This document shows, piece by piece, positions 42,325 to 54,540 of a stretch of 64,000 nt of DNA (positions are counted from its first letter, which is position 1; the number at the start of each line of letters is the position of its first letter). Where the stretch lies: NCBI GenBank assembly GCA_012295275.1, contig CM022674.1, positions 9,985,792 to 10,049,791 of the forward strand, given 5' to 3'. The translations under genes were made by a program, and so were the position numbers. Source of the DNA: Chrysomallon squamiferum (taxonomy: Eukaryota; Mollusca; Gastropoda; Neomphalida; Peltospiridae). The notes under the pieces were generated by a model, which worked only from the letters and a program-made list of their open reading frames with translations, was not told the DNA's origin and did not search any database.

Positions 42325-43654
42325 TTTCGTCAAGTTCTTTTCTCCCTGGATTACACAGCGTGCGTCAACTTCCCTCCATCACACTCCGTATTACAACTAG
42401 TTAGTTTGACCTTTTGACATAGCTAACCACCAGTCAGTTTGCATGTTTTGTTGCCTCATTCCAAAAATTGGTATCCTTTAATAATAATAATAATTAAAAA
42501 CAATATATGTACCGGTGTTTACTTACTACCAGTTAGTGATGGCCATTAAATATTATTCAGTCACTTTTTTCACGCTCTATGATTCATAATAGTAGTAACC
42601 TGCAGATTTTAACAACTAACATAATAGTAACAGTAATAACAATAAAATGAAATTATAATATATATATATAACGCTAATCCCATTACAATTTTTTATAGTC
42701 TCATCAATAACTGTTTTTCCTTTAGAAAATTATTTTGTTCACAAATATTTGTAAAAAAACAAATAATAATAATAATAATTAATTCATTTTAGAAGAATCA
42801 TAAAATGTGTTTGTTAGCAATTTACATTAGCTGATTAAATAACTGGACAGTTATGTATTTATTTTAATTAATTTGTTTGTTTGTTAGTAGTAGTAGTAGT
42901 AGTAGTAGAAAAAGGCTATATTTTTTGTTTTGTTGTTGTTGTTTCTTTTTTTTACATATTTTTATCATATATATTTAAACGCTCCCCATCATCACTGCAA
43001 AAATAGAACCAAAAATTCGAACTACTGTCCAGTTAATATTAAAAATAAAATAAGATTCCATACTTCTAAGTTATATACAGCAATGTAAATATGGATGTAC
43101 GCAGGGGAAAGGCGTTTTTAGTTTTCAATTTATTTCCAATTTCCATAGTAGCATAGAGTCAGACACCTTTAGCTAGCCTCTGTCAGGCTTCTAGCAAATA
43201 AAGTCAACTAGTTTATTAGACGATAGGTATAAATAATAATAAATAATAATAGATAAAAAAAATATATAAATAATAATAGATAACAGTTAAATAGTATATT
43301 GTTCAACACATTTGCCAAGTAACAAAATTATTTTTAATTCTTATTTTTAATTTAATTTTAACTCCCCTCAGTTTCTTAAAACTCATTCCCATTCACTAAC
43401 TGTACCTATTATATTTATATAATATTTATATATTTGTTTGTTGAGACAAATTGTTTCGTCATTATACCATGTAGCATTATCTGAAGTTAAATTTAAAGTT
43501 CCGTCTGCTGTAGAAAGTTCAACCAAAGAAAGCTTTAATGAGCATCAGTAAATTAAGAATGCATTCTGTTATTATTAGTATTTAATTATTTTTTGATAGG
43601 TTATTATTATCATTTATTTATTTATTTATTTATTTATATTTTAGATATTATTAT

Positions 43655-43691
<37 letters not shown>

Positions 43692-44350
43692 GTGTGGAAG
43701 GAAATAGTATATCCATAGTGTTGCTATTTTCGACAGTCATTTAAAACAGCTATCTTTTTTGGTTTCTTTTGTTTCTTTTTCTTTTCTTTATTTCTTTATT
43801 TATTTTTAATTTATTGAATTTCCACAGTAAGAAATTCAGACTCGTCCAGTTTCCAAAATGTTGCACGAGACACCCCCCTATTATTATTGTTGTTGTTGTT
43901 GTTGTTTCAATGACTCTTGTTCATTAAATTGGTATCTGTACTTAAAGAATGAACAAAATAAATGAGGGTTTGTGTGTGTTTTATTATTATTATTACACTT
44001 TACTGAATAATAAAATAATAATACAAATGACAAAATTCAAATGCTGTAGAATTACAATTCAAGCAGACTTGCAATACCAATTTTACAGTATTACTAACTT
44101 TACAAATGAACATAGAAACAATCTATTTTTTTGTTTATAATATTCTGTTTTACTGTAATGTATATATTTTTTATCATTGTTTCCAATAATATTATAATGC
44201 GCTGAGTGAAAATATGTTTGCCGTTGTTGTTATCATTATTCCAAGCAACCATTCTTATTACATTTGTTGCGCATTACTGGAACCAGTCTACAATATTTGT
44301 CAAAAGTCAAGCACGTTTGTACATTTGATATTCGTTTATTCCAAATAAAA
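42325..44350. other. Divergent intergenic region between ATP13A and MRPL20
   Basis: About 2 kb separating two genes that start in opposite directions. It should contain both promoters. It holds AT-rich simple sequence: (TA)n near 42657-42671, an AGT run at 42889-42909, a T-run at 43651-43688 and TTTA repeats nearby. A CATGCCACATGCG-containing, less AT-rich patch lies at 42150-42175, just inside ATP13A's first intron. No additional coding exon was recognised. Confidence 0.5.
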
Positions 44351-47300
44351 ATGGTGTTTTTAACAGTCCCTTGCATGATCAGAAGCGGTGGCCCGCCTAG
44401 ATACTGGAAGCGTGCGATGTACAGACGAATTACATGGGTATGGTTTGACAACATTATTTTATAATTATATTAATTTCATTCTGAAGAATCGAGAAAATAA
44501 GACTTGTAATTCACTAATTCAGTAATTGTATTAAAAGTGGTTCGTACTTGATTATGTCATAACCATGTGTGTTAAAATAAAACCTACATCGCAAGTTAGA
44601 TTATGTATTGTAAATAATCTTAGAATTAACTATTTAATAACTTTAAATCGATACAAAGATGTCGAAATATTTATTTTTAATTATTATTATGTAATATAAA
44701 ATGTTAATGTAAGTTTTTAATCAGTATTTTGCAGCGTTTTGTTTTTGTTTTACTGATAGAACAGATGAAGAATCTGTATAATTCCACTTTTATGTAACTT
44801 ATTAAGTTAACACACTGACACTGGAAGTTATGCCATGACCGAAGTATTATAGTATAAGCAAAGAAACTGAAACAAATTTAGTGAAGATTATAGCTTTTTA
44901 ATTTGGCATCAATTATTTTTTTTATTTTTTTTAAATAAATAAATAAACGAGATTATAATAAAAAGCAATGTGCCTTTTGAAAAATAAAATAGTGCTCATA
45001 TAAGATGAGATTGCAGCTAAATATTAACTAGTGCTTGAATTATATTATTTTGTAAAGATATATTTGGCATCCAGTAATTTGAAGAATAATTTTCTTAATA
45101 ACATTTTAAATGTGATGAGAAGGATACAAGCATTAAATATGTCAAATATGTTTTATGATTTTTTCTCATTAACGGTAACTTGAAAATTCAAGCTGTTTTT
45201 ATTTCAGCATTACTTTGGTAGAAAAAGGAACTGCTATGGTATTGCAATTAGATATGCTCGTCGAGCATTACGTTTCTCAAGTGAAGCACGTAATCTGAAG
45301 AAAAGAAATATGAAATCGGTAATGCATTTATTTTATAATTTTAGTTTAAATTTAACTGAAATTTTGTGTTGAGATAAGATTAACCATGCTAATATTTTTA
45401 TTTTTATGCAAAATGCATTAAGTCACATAAAACAAGTTTGGTGTTTATTTTGAGGGCTTCAAGAAACATTGTTTTTTTTAAATTATTAAGTTTATTAATT
45501 TGTTTATAATCAGGTTTCTAAAAAATAAAGTAATTGACTTCTTACATTTATTTTACATTAAGTTGATGAGTTGTTAAAAAAAAAAATTGTCATTTTTTTC
45601 AAGCTGTGGGAGACAAGGATCTCAGCTGCATGTAATGAACATGGTCTTTCCTTTGATGACTTCATGATCTCTCTTGCCCAGGTAACATCCAGAGATGATT
45701 AATTCTTTTAAATATATAACTAATTACCTACTATATGTTCTTTATCTAAAATAAATTATCTTTTTAATCCAGGGGTCTACAAAGTGGTTGATATCATCTA
45801 TCAGGAGGTAATGAAAAAAACTTTTATATTGTCAGACGTGGAGCAGTCAGTTTAAATTCAAACTTTTGGAATTATGTAAATATTGTTAATAAGTAAACAA
45901 ACATCATGCTTATATGCATTCCAGTGTTCCTATCTGGTTGACTGTTGAAAATCTTAATACTGAAGAAGCTGGTAATTATAACAAGTAATTAATCAAACGC
46001 AGAAAATATTACTACTCGTATAAAAAATTATAACCCTATCTATCCTGTTAGAGATATTGAGTATTCAGTTAGCTCTTGGAAAAGAAATGTAACACATTTT
46101 ATTACATTTTTCTTCATTAGAAGAATTGTGATCACCAATAGAGGAAAAGCATTTATTAAAAGGTCAATAAAAGATAGCACTTAATATGTTCATCTGAACT
46201 TATAATCAAATATTTTCTTATCATCTTAATTGTAATATTTCTAATCATTAGATGTCATTAATTTATTTTCAAAGTAACAAATTCATTACAACAAAACTAA
46301 TGTGGTTGTCCTAGAAACATCTGGCATGTCAGCCTTTTTCTCATACTTTGTGTAAAGTCTTATTAGTTTATAGCAGGTTTATATTAAGGTTAACAACTGC
46401 TAGTTTAACTTAATATAATTATATATATATATATTATATAAATATATGTAACAAAGTAGTTGATTTCTGCCTATAATACCTTTACAAAGATAAACACAAT
46501 TTAAAAAATATATAAATAAATAAAAGAAATAGAAAAAAATTATTAACCAAATTAAAACTGTTTAACAGTTGATTTAAATGTTTTAAATGACTGTACACTA
46601 ATGCTGAAATGTTTGGTTTATTGTCCACAGTGAAAAAAATTTCATTTTCTGCAAACAGGACAAACGGAGATTTAAATGTTTTAAATGACTATACACTAAT
46701 GCTGAAATGTTAATTTTTTCATTGTGGACAATAAACCATTCTTTTTCTGCAAACAGGACAAACAGAGAGCAGTACTAATATTTGTAAGATAAGTGATACA
46801 GTAATGTTTTAAGGGGTTTTTATATGCATAGAATTATATATGTTCCAAATTCAAAATTTCTGACACAAATTGTTTTCAAGCTTCTGCCTAAAAAGGATAG
46901 TATGAAAATAAGCCTTGATTAAAAAAACAAAGTTTAACAGTATTTGCAGTTTTTTATGGTTATAGGGTTGGTGTTATGTATTATCATTATTATGTTTTCT
47001 TTGTATAACAATGTGTTTGCAAAGAACCTGAAACATCAGAAAGAGATTTTTTTTTGTTAATGTTTTATAAAGGGTTGTGTCAAAAACTAAAAAATAATTT
47101 TGTTTCTTCAAATTTTGAAATATTTCAGACAGCATTTCCCTTAAAAAAAGAAATGCCCCTTGAATACCTGGTAATGGTTTACGTATAATTTTGTAATATT
47201 TTGTTTATATTTCAGTCAAACATTGTTTTAAACAGAAAGGTTTTGGCAGACATAGCAATATATGAACCTAGGTCTTTTCAGGTAATATTTCAGTATTTAT

Positions 47301-47599
47301 TTCAATGCAGTTCATTCACTAAGCCGTTGTCTGTAGAAATAATAATGAACAATGAAGAACTAGTCCAGTTTTCATTCTCTTTTTCATCATCTTTAAGCAA
47401 ATTTTTATGCATCTTCTAACTTTGCATTTTTTTTTTAAATATATATTTTTTTAATCATCAACTTTTTCAGAGTTTGTGTGAATTTTCTAAGAAAAGAGCA
47501 CATGAAATTGGACTTGAAGCAGCAACATTACCACCTCCAACTGGTGTCATAACCCGTGGAATGTTTCTAGAGGAGAAATCAAAAAGCCAGCCAAAGTAG
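44351..47599 (+). CDS. MRPL20: Mitochondrial large ribosomal subunit protein bL20m
   Basis: Five coding exons, 44351-44437, 45208-45318, 45604-45681, 47216-47281 and 47471-47599, are all phase 0 with GT/AG junctions. They join into 156 residues, close to the ~149 of the vertebrate protein. The start MVFLT matches the family's usual N-terminus; an in-frame ATG 87 bases upstream (44264) would add 29 residues and looks less likely. Recognisable blocks are FGRKRNCYGIAIR in exon 2, NLKKRNMKSLWETRISAA across exons 2-3, and LNRKVLADIAIYEP in exon 4. bL20m is an early-assembling, rRNA-binding protein of the mitochondrial 39S subunit, and the basic N-terminal segment fits import into the matrix. The C-terminal tail after the conserved core is lineage-specific. 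It is head-to-head with ATP13A and has no functional link to it that the sequence shows. Confidence 0.95.
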
Positions 47600-47784
47600 T
47601 TTTAATTTACGATTAGCAGAACATTTCAGAGTAGATTAAATAACACTGAGCATCATTACTTACAAAAACATCTATTTTGTTGTACAAACACAGAATCATA
47701 AGACAGTGTTTATCAATTTTTGTGGGATGAATTTATGTTATTGTTTTTAAAATAACACAGAACAAATATACTGTGTATAATCAC

Positions 47785-47790
47785 AATAAA
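47785..47790 (+). other. Candidate poly(A) signal for MRPL20
   Basis: AATAAA 186 nt past the MRPL20 stop, a normal distance for a short 3' UTR. It is the first AATAAA I see after the stop. Confidence 0.5.
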
Positions 47791-47799
47791 CAATGGAAG

Positions 47800-48700
47800 T
47801 TGAGAATTTAGTGTAATAATTTATTGGTATGAAATATTTTTAACAGCAGAATCTGAGATGGGTAAAAGTAGTTATTTGTTTTGAGTTTTAAAATTAAAAG
47901 CTCTGTATAGGAATAATTAAATATAGGACATTTTTCCCCATAAATATGAAAAAAAATCAATCTGGTATAAAGAGAAGCAGTATTAACATGCTATATTATG
48001 TAATTACATGACTTTCATTTTATTCTTTGGCTTAAACCATTTCCCAAAATAAGATGATTATAAATATTTTTGAGTTATACTTTCAGATTTATCTATCTTC
48101 GATTTTGAACTGGGGGGGGGTTGGTTTTTTCTCTCTGTAGGAAGGAACTGCTATGTAAATGACCATGATTGTTTCCATTATATTATTGTATGTCATGGGT
48201 AATAATGCTGGCAAAATATTGACACACACAAAACAATAACCATTGCACTGCCAGATTTTGCAGATACCAGAAACCAGTGTGAATAATATAAAAAAAAAAA
48301 AAAAAAAAAATCAGGGTTAGCTTTCAAAGTGGACTGTGATGATTTGAATGGTGGAACTATCAAATAAATGGCAATTTGATGAGCTGTTAGACAATAAATG
48401 ATTCGCCCATTTTAATAATGTGTGAGACAGCTGGACTAATCAACAGTTCATCCATCCCTACAATGAATTGAATTAGAATTCTGTTTGTTTTGTTTAATAT
48501 GAACAACAAACAAAAAATATTTATTTAATATTTGTTCTTATTTTATCGTTTCAGTCTTGTATACAGAAACAATATGATGTCAAGATTCTATACATGTAAA
48601 CATTAGTATTCTGATAAAATATCTATAGTTAGCCAATGTGTTTAATGAAACATACTTTTGCATTAAATACAAGATTATCTGTCTTCATCACACTTCGTAT
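47800..48700. other. Tail-to-tail spacer between MRPL20 and RHIM-death copy 1
   Basis: No coding content was recognised. It contains a G-run at 48112-48120 and an A-run at 48291-48310. From about 48540 rightwards it matches the sequence below copies 2 and 3 (for example ATAAAATATCTATAGTTAGC), so it is the 3' flank of the duplicated unit. Confidence 0.6.
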
Positions 48701-51119
48701 TCATGGGTTTGGTTTTAAATATTTCCACAGATGTTTCAGACCGGTTCTTTCCAAGTTAAAAAACAGCTTGGACACAGTTGGATCAGAGCATTTCTGTTTC
48801 CAGTGGCAAAGTAGTTGAAAAATAACCTCCTCCATCCCTCCTGCCGTGTAACTTTCATCAAATATTTTGTCCAGTGCTTCTCTTGAAATGCCAAGAAATC
48901 TTACTGAAAAAGAAAACAGTTTTGTTAGTATATCATACGCTACAAAATTGATTTAAAACAAAAAACATATCGCTTATTGGATGTCAAACAAAATGCTGAT
49001 TATTTTGTTTATAAAAATTCAAAAATTAATTATAGCACAGTGTAAAGAGGTGTGCAAAAAAAAAAAGTACCACAATTTATTAAAATTAAAATCTGTATCT
49101 CAAATTTTTTTTAACAAGATGGACAATCCTTTTTCAATGCGAGCATGACACAAGACTATCTCATCTTTCCTGCAATGCCTGTAGTAAGACTGCCAATCAC
49201 CCAGGTGGCTTGACAGAATATACCAGTAAATGTGATGTTTAAAATCATTGTAAGGCACACCAACCTCGACATGAGACAAATCTAAAGCAGACTTGGCAGA
49301 AGAATCTGCTTCTTCATTGCCGCTGATGCTAACCTGAATGGTTATCCAACAAAAAACTATATTTTTATTGGCAATATGTAACATGACATGCTTTTCTATT
49401 CCCAAGTAAGGAATGCTCCAACCTCATGGTAAAGAATTAAGACATGAAAGTGGGTCTATGAAAATAATAATTCTGGATGCAAAGGTATGTTTAATTTCTT
49501 CCAGGCTTTAAGAACTTCTGAATTTCATCAGTTACAACTGATGCCTAATCAGGCAACCTCATTGAGAAAGTTATGTCTGACGGAAAAACTGTAGCACAAG
49601 CTACAGAACTCCCATTCCACAATCCATCTGTATAAGCTATAAAATAATTAAAATGTTTTATTGTACGATTGGAAGCAAATCGTTTAAGTAATATTTGTTA
49701 AGAGTTATATTAGTTATTAAGACTGCATCATCTATTTCATTAAATTCATACACTCTACATAAACATCATTATCTCATTCCATTATGTGTCTCATCATCTA
49801 TATTAATGGGGGTTTTTCAGTCAAAAATATATTCAATATCAGCTGAAATATTAATAAAACTTCAAAGCCTCAATTTTGAAATTGGCTGTAATTTAATATC
49901 TTACTCAGTAATCTCCAAGGGTCACCAACATTTCGTGCAACATCTTTCAACTGGTCAACACTGACTTCTTCATTAGAGTCTGAAAATAAAGAAATTAGAT
50001 ACAGAAAATAATAATATTTTTATATTTAATCTTTTTATTTACACGCAGATCAGCTGTAAAAATCAGTCCAGCCCCTCATTATTTAGATGATGTTTCTAAA
50101 AAATGGATCCTCATGATAGTAAGTCAATAGAGGCTTTAAAAGATATGCTATATATGTATAAACTAGAATCTAGTTATCTGGTGGTTGTGGGAGCCTTCTA
50201 ATGTACCCAGACCTAAATCAGGTATAATCAGAGCTAGAAAGAAGGCAAAAATATAAATAGGATGTCAAAATTATAACATATGAGAAAATACTTATGACAT
50301 GTTAATACCCTTTCAAAACCAAACCACTTGCACTCAAATAAAGTAATTCTTACCACGCACAGACTGAATATCCTCCTCTTCTGGTGAATCACTGTCATCA
50401 CTATCATCACTGTCATAATCCTCTCCTGATGCATACATGATATTATGATTTCCAATCTGAATTTGTCGATTACCTTGTATCAAATACAAGTTATTTACTT
50501 GATCTGAAAACGTAAAATGTATATATAATTCAGAATATATAAAATATATTTAAATTTTAAAAATCAAACATTAAAAGAAGGAAGAAATGTTTTTTTAAAC
50601 AATTTTATAAAAATATGGCATCGTACATATGTTAAAAACATTATAAAAAGCAAATCTACTCCTAACATACTAAGAAATATTAAAAAAACAAAACAAAAAA
50701 AAACTTACTTCCAAACTTAAATTTCTGGCCTGCATCTAAAATTATAAAGGTAATATTTACAAAAATATGATGTTTCATAATTATTTTATAATTAACCATT
50801 CAAAATGAAGAACTTGTAAAATTATTTTATTACATATTTATTTTCAAACACTTTTTAAAAACCTAACAGTGGCATGTTTTGTAGCATTCTTGAAGGTTGT
50901 CAGTAATTGTGAGAAAATATCTTTTTGAATCAAGCTAAATTACTAATTAATAATTTGGGGGGGGGGGTCTTCAGACATGACATAATTAAAAAAAGAAGAT
51001 AAAAAAGATACTTACTGTGTCCAGTTTGAAATCGTTGCCATTCATCTGAAATTATTTCAACACATATAAGATTTTCTTAGATCGTTTTCTTTATTTTTCT
51101 TCATTATTATTATTATTAT

Positions 51120-51162
<43 letters not shown>

Positions 51163-51240
51163 TTTACCTGGTATTTTTGAAACAGTTTTTTGTAATATTT
51201 CTTTTGGAATTAAGGAATTACTTTCCTGCCTGTCAGCCAT
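48701..51240 (-). CDS. RHIM-plus-death-domain adaptor, copy 1 (RIPK1/IMD-like, kinase-less)
   Basis: Six exons (51240-51168, 51045-51016, 50735-50709, 50503-50354, 49979-49905, 48903-48701), all introns phase 1, give 185 residues. Residues ~45-68 contain I-Q-I-G at 58-61 followed by N64 and M66. This fits the RIP homotypic interaction motif consensus (I/V)Q(I/L/V)G..N.(M/L/I), the amyloid-forming core of RIPK1/RIPK3-type proteins. Next comes an acidic stretch (DYDSDDSDDSDSPEEED, ~74-90). Residues ~97-182 form a death domain: SVDQLKDVARNVG, PWRLLIRFLGISREALDKI, EEVIFQLLCHWKQK, TVSKLFFNLERTGLKHLWKYL. There is no kinase, signal peptide or membrane segment, so it should act in the cytosol, recruiting death-domain partners and polymerising through the RHIM. 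In-frame TGA lies just before the ATG, and the ATG follows a polypyrimidine tract plus CAG, so an upstream non-coding exon is likely. The role is inferred from the domains. Confidence 0.85.
49085..49650 (-). mobile_element. Relic of a non-LTR retrotransposon RNase H domain in intron 5 of copy 1
   Basis: On the - strand, decayed coding sequence reads AYTDGLWNGSSVACATVF, then SVVTDEIQ, then RIIIFTDPLSCL, then FCWITIQVSISGNEEADSSA and WQSYY. This is the order of the RNase H catalytic blocks (YTDG, E, FTD, GNE.AD) found at the end of non-LTR retrotransposon polyproteins. Stops and frameshifts interrupt it, so it is a dead fragment. Homologous fragments lie in the same intron of the other two copies. 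Confidence 0.75.
50947..50971. repeat. G-run in intron 2 of RHIM-death copy 1
   Basis: TTTGG followed by a run of G before TCTTCAGACATG. It is preserved at 57422-57434 in copy 2 and shows how recent that duplication is. Confidence 0.7.
51118..51164. repeat. (AGT)n microsatellite beside exon 1 of copy 1
   Basis: (ATT)n then (AGT)n immediately downstream of the exon 1 donor. On the transcript strand it is (ACT)n about 4 nt into the intron. The equivalent tract in copy 2 is at 57571-57629; copy 3 lacks it. Confidence 0.9.
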
Positions 51241-51294
51241 CTGTCAAAAAAAAAAAAAATAATAATAAACAAATTTAAAATTAAAATTAAAAAT

Positions 51295-51325
<31 letters not shown>

Positions 51326-51757
51326 TGAGTTAGCAACTTATGCTATCAAAATGTATTTTAAACACTGTAAAGATTCGAAATTTTTGTATTGATTTTTTTG
51401 TTTTTGTTGTTATTGTTGTTGTTGTTAACTGTAATTCGTAATAATACTAATAGCTCGGTTACTCCGGATACACTTAACCTAATAACTACTTTTTCATTTT
51501 CATTTTAATTTATCCTTATTGGCCACAGATATTCGCTTCTGTACTACATTTTTGTAAAAGTTAGGTTTGATTATAACCTACAGTATATAGTATTAAAATA
51601 TTAACTTCCTTCGAATCCTTGTATACAGAAATAAAACGAATCAAAACGTTTTGGGAATTTTTATAATTCATTAAATTGAATTACCATGTGATCTAATAGA
51701 TATCTAATTTACATTCTTCATTTACAAAACAGAACATCTGCCTAACAAATATCAAAC

Positions 51758-51900
51758 CTGAACAACAACAATTTGCAAACCTTTCCCGAAACTGAAACTG
51801 ATGTAAATAACTTATATCTGTAACAGCGGAAGACTGGTAGCGTCACCCTCTTACGAACAAACGACTGGCGGGAATTTTGACTGGTTGATAATTGCTTTAA
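51758..51900 (-). promoter_or_regulatory. Predicted 5' non-coding exon and promoter-proximal region of copy 1
   Basis: A TTGTTCAG|GTTTGA donor at 51758/51757 pairs with the acceptor at the ATG of 51240, giving an untranslated first exon with no upstream ATG over the ~90 bases I checked. Within or just upstream of it lie GAAACTGAAACT (51788-51799), matching the IRF/ISRE core in inverse orientation, and GGGAATTTTG (51870-51879), a partial kappa-B-like sequence. Both recur at the same positions in copy 2. Exon and factor assignments are inference. Confidence 0.4.
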
Positions 51901-52249
51901 TTAACTAGAGAAAAAGTAGGTGATCCAAAATATTAGATAGTTTCCAAGCAGCGACGCGCGATTTCCATTTATTAGTGTGTATTTCTCTGATATGGCCTGC
52001 CGGTGTCCACTTCGATATTTTTATATGGTCAGTCATATCTGTGATTCATTGACCAAGTCGAATAAAAAATATAATAAAATATTTCTAGGCGTTTTTTAAA
52101 ATGTTTTACGATACGATATATTTAACACACTTATTTACATATTTATTTGGCCGTTAATTTATTCTTTGTCTGTTTAGATACAGCTTTCATTTTCGTACCA
52201 TACATCACTGTTGGAGATATGCCTCAGTTGTAGATGATTTTTATCGATT

Positions 52250-52434
52250 ATTTTTCTGTAGTTTCATTGTTAGAAATTTATGTTTGATAATAAGTTACCT
52301 TTCTGTAGTTCTTTCCCTCTATGATGATTGTCATCTTTGCGTTCCTCCGAGCTCTGGGTAGTTGTATACACCTTAGCATGGCAAACAATGACCACGCCCA
52401 TCTTTCTGCCTCGGGAGTCCAGAATTGTTTGTTT

Positions 52435-52465
<31 letters not shown>

Positions 52466-52556
52466 AATGTGAAGAAACACGCTTTAAAAAAAAAAAAAAA
52501 AAAAAAAAAAATTCGACATGCTCAATGAATCTATGGAATTTATTTATTTTAGTGGG

Positions 52557-52587
<31 letters not shown>

Positions 52588-54540
52588 TCCTTGAGATTGT
52601 CCAATGATGCCTACCACGAAAAGAATTCAAAACATGTATGTATGTATGTATGTATGTGTAAAGTGCTGGGGGGAGCAAGGTAAGCGGATCTCGTGAAACC
52701 GATTGGTTGTATAATATACATACGTAATATATATCCCTGTCCAAAAAATAACAAACAAGACGGGGTTTTCAATTAAAGGACTTTAATATTAGTTAATTCC
52801 TGGTATAGCAATGTTAACATTTACAATATGGTAAGCCTGGCGTCTCCAAGGAGGACAAACTCAGTTTACCAGGTTCATAAAACAAATCACAATAAAAATT
52901 CTACATTTACAAAACTTAAAACATCAAACCAATGCAAAAATCCTGATGTTTAGATAAAAAGAAAATAATTACAAATAAATATATTTAACAACCATATAAT
53001 CAAATACATAATATTTAAATGCAGTTCGATAAAATCAAATCTGAGAATTCAATTACACGCATTTTAGTATTAATCTCAACCGTTGAAGTTCAATCACTCC
53101 TAACTGATATCAGTTTCACCCCATCCCAAGTGTTAAATGTAATCTTAATCAAAAGCAAATAACTTCAGCAAAGGTTCTGTTCTCTTTTGCAGGAAAGGAT
53201 TAACCTCTAGCTAACGCCAGATTAGTCGGTGTGATTTCATGTTTATCTGTTTCTCGCACTTGGACACCTGGCGTACTAATACTAATCTATCTATTATCAT
53301 TTCTACCATATATGTTAACTAGAACTAATTACATTATATAAAAGTCTCTATAAAAATCCTTTATGCATATATACATGAACTTCCTGTAATTGTTCTTTAT
53401 ATTTGGTTATACTGATAACTCAGAAATTCAAAGAAAAGAATAACTGTTATGATAAAGATACATTTACGAGCACATGTAAATTAACAATAACATATCAATA
53501 TAAAACCTATGCATATCAATATAAAACTGTAACTTTAACTTATGTAAGTAGTGATGTCAGTAACACTTACCCAACACGACCGGTGTCGCCACATGAACAG
53601 AAATAATACGTATCAGCTGTATTTACTTTTAAATACATTTCCAAACCCCATTAAATTGTTATAAATTGTAACCACTGTTACTTAAAGTTATGCCAAGTCA
53701 TTTAATAAATTGTGAACTAGTATATTCAAAATAAATGAAAGTCCACAGGTAAAATATAATTATCGTCTTATCTTTAATATGACATATCTTAATTATCCCT
53801 TTTTAATAGAAATATTAAAATAAAAGCAATAAACTTACATTAATTACTGATCTGTAGCATTTATGTGAAACCAAATATACAAATGCTTATCTTGACTAAC
53901 AGTTGTATAAAGGTCCTGTAATGTCCACGGCCAAAGTGCAATGTTTTGGTCTCGGACAATTCTCCCCTTAAATTCCAGACAGCAGTTGCTATATTTGGTC
54001 ACGTCACATGACCATACAGTCCCCAGTGCTAACGAAAGCTCCCACTAATTACTTTTAAAACATTATATTCTGACCTTTAGGCTACAATGGCTATCATTTC
54101 TCTTTTCTACACATGTATGAATCTATGAATGTAACGGGGTATGTACGAGGTACAGAGTCAAGGAGAGTATATTTGTGATGAATAAAATAATTATTATATT
54201 CTAAGTCAATCAAGACGGAGTTTCAAATCAAAACCAATGACAGAGAGATTAATGTATAAAAACTATTTTTATTATAATCTGATGTCTCCAAAAGGGCCAA
54301 ACTTACCTTCACTAACAACCGATATTTTTGTCATGTCAATAAATACATTGGTTCCCAGTGCAAACGCTCTCAACAGGATGCAGTAATCGTAATTCATCTA
54401 CTAGCACTTAACTCAGATTACTTTATAAACGAATAAACAGTAAATACTGACCTGTCTAGAATGGAAAATAATTATTTTTATTTCTCTCTTCTACAGATAT
54501 AAGGAAAATAACTGAACTAATGGATCGGGTTTTTTTTTTT
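52250..54540. other. Spacer between RHIM-death units 1 and 2, with dispersed-repeat fragments
   Basis: No coding exon. It contains (TTTA)n and paired A/T runs (52433-52585), (GTAT)n at 52637-52658, and two versions of an unclassified repeat (around 52750-52900 and 54120-54310). Each has a CGGAG/CGGGGTTTTC-type start followed by a (C/T)TG(A/G)(C/T)GTCTCCAA block. A third version is at 59690-59900. The region at 54330-54480 matches 60060-60190, upstream of unit 3's tail. Confidence 0.5.

Noticed and set aside
48636-48818. 60-codon + strand frames opposite the death-domain exons (also 55510-55692)
   Set aside because: Antisense shadows of exon 6; the - strand reading has splice sites and a domain, these do not.
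50234-50455. 73-codon - strand frame with a Met-Ile-Ile-rich start (also 56708-56929 and 62621-62812)
   Set aside because: Out-of-frame reading of the RHIM exon; the phase-1 spliced frame gives IQIG and the acidic stretch and joins all other exons.
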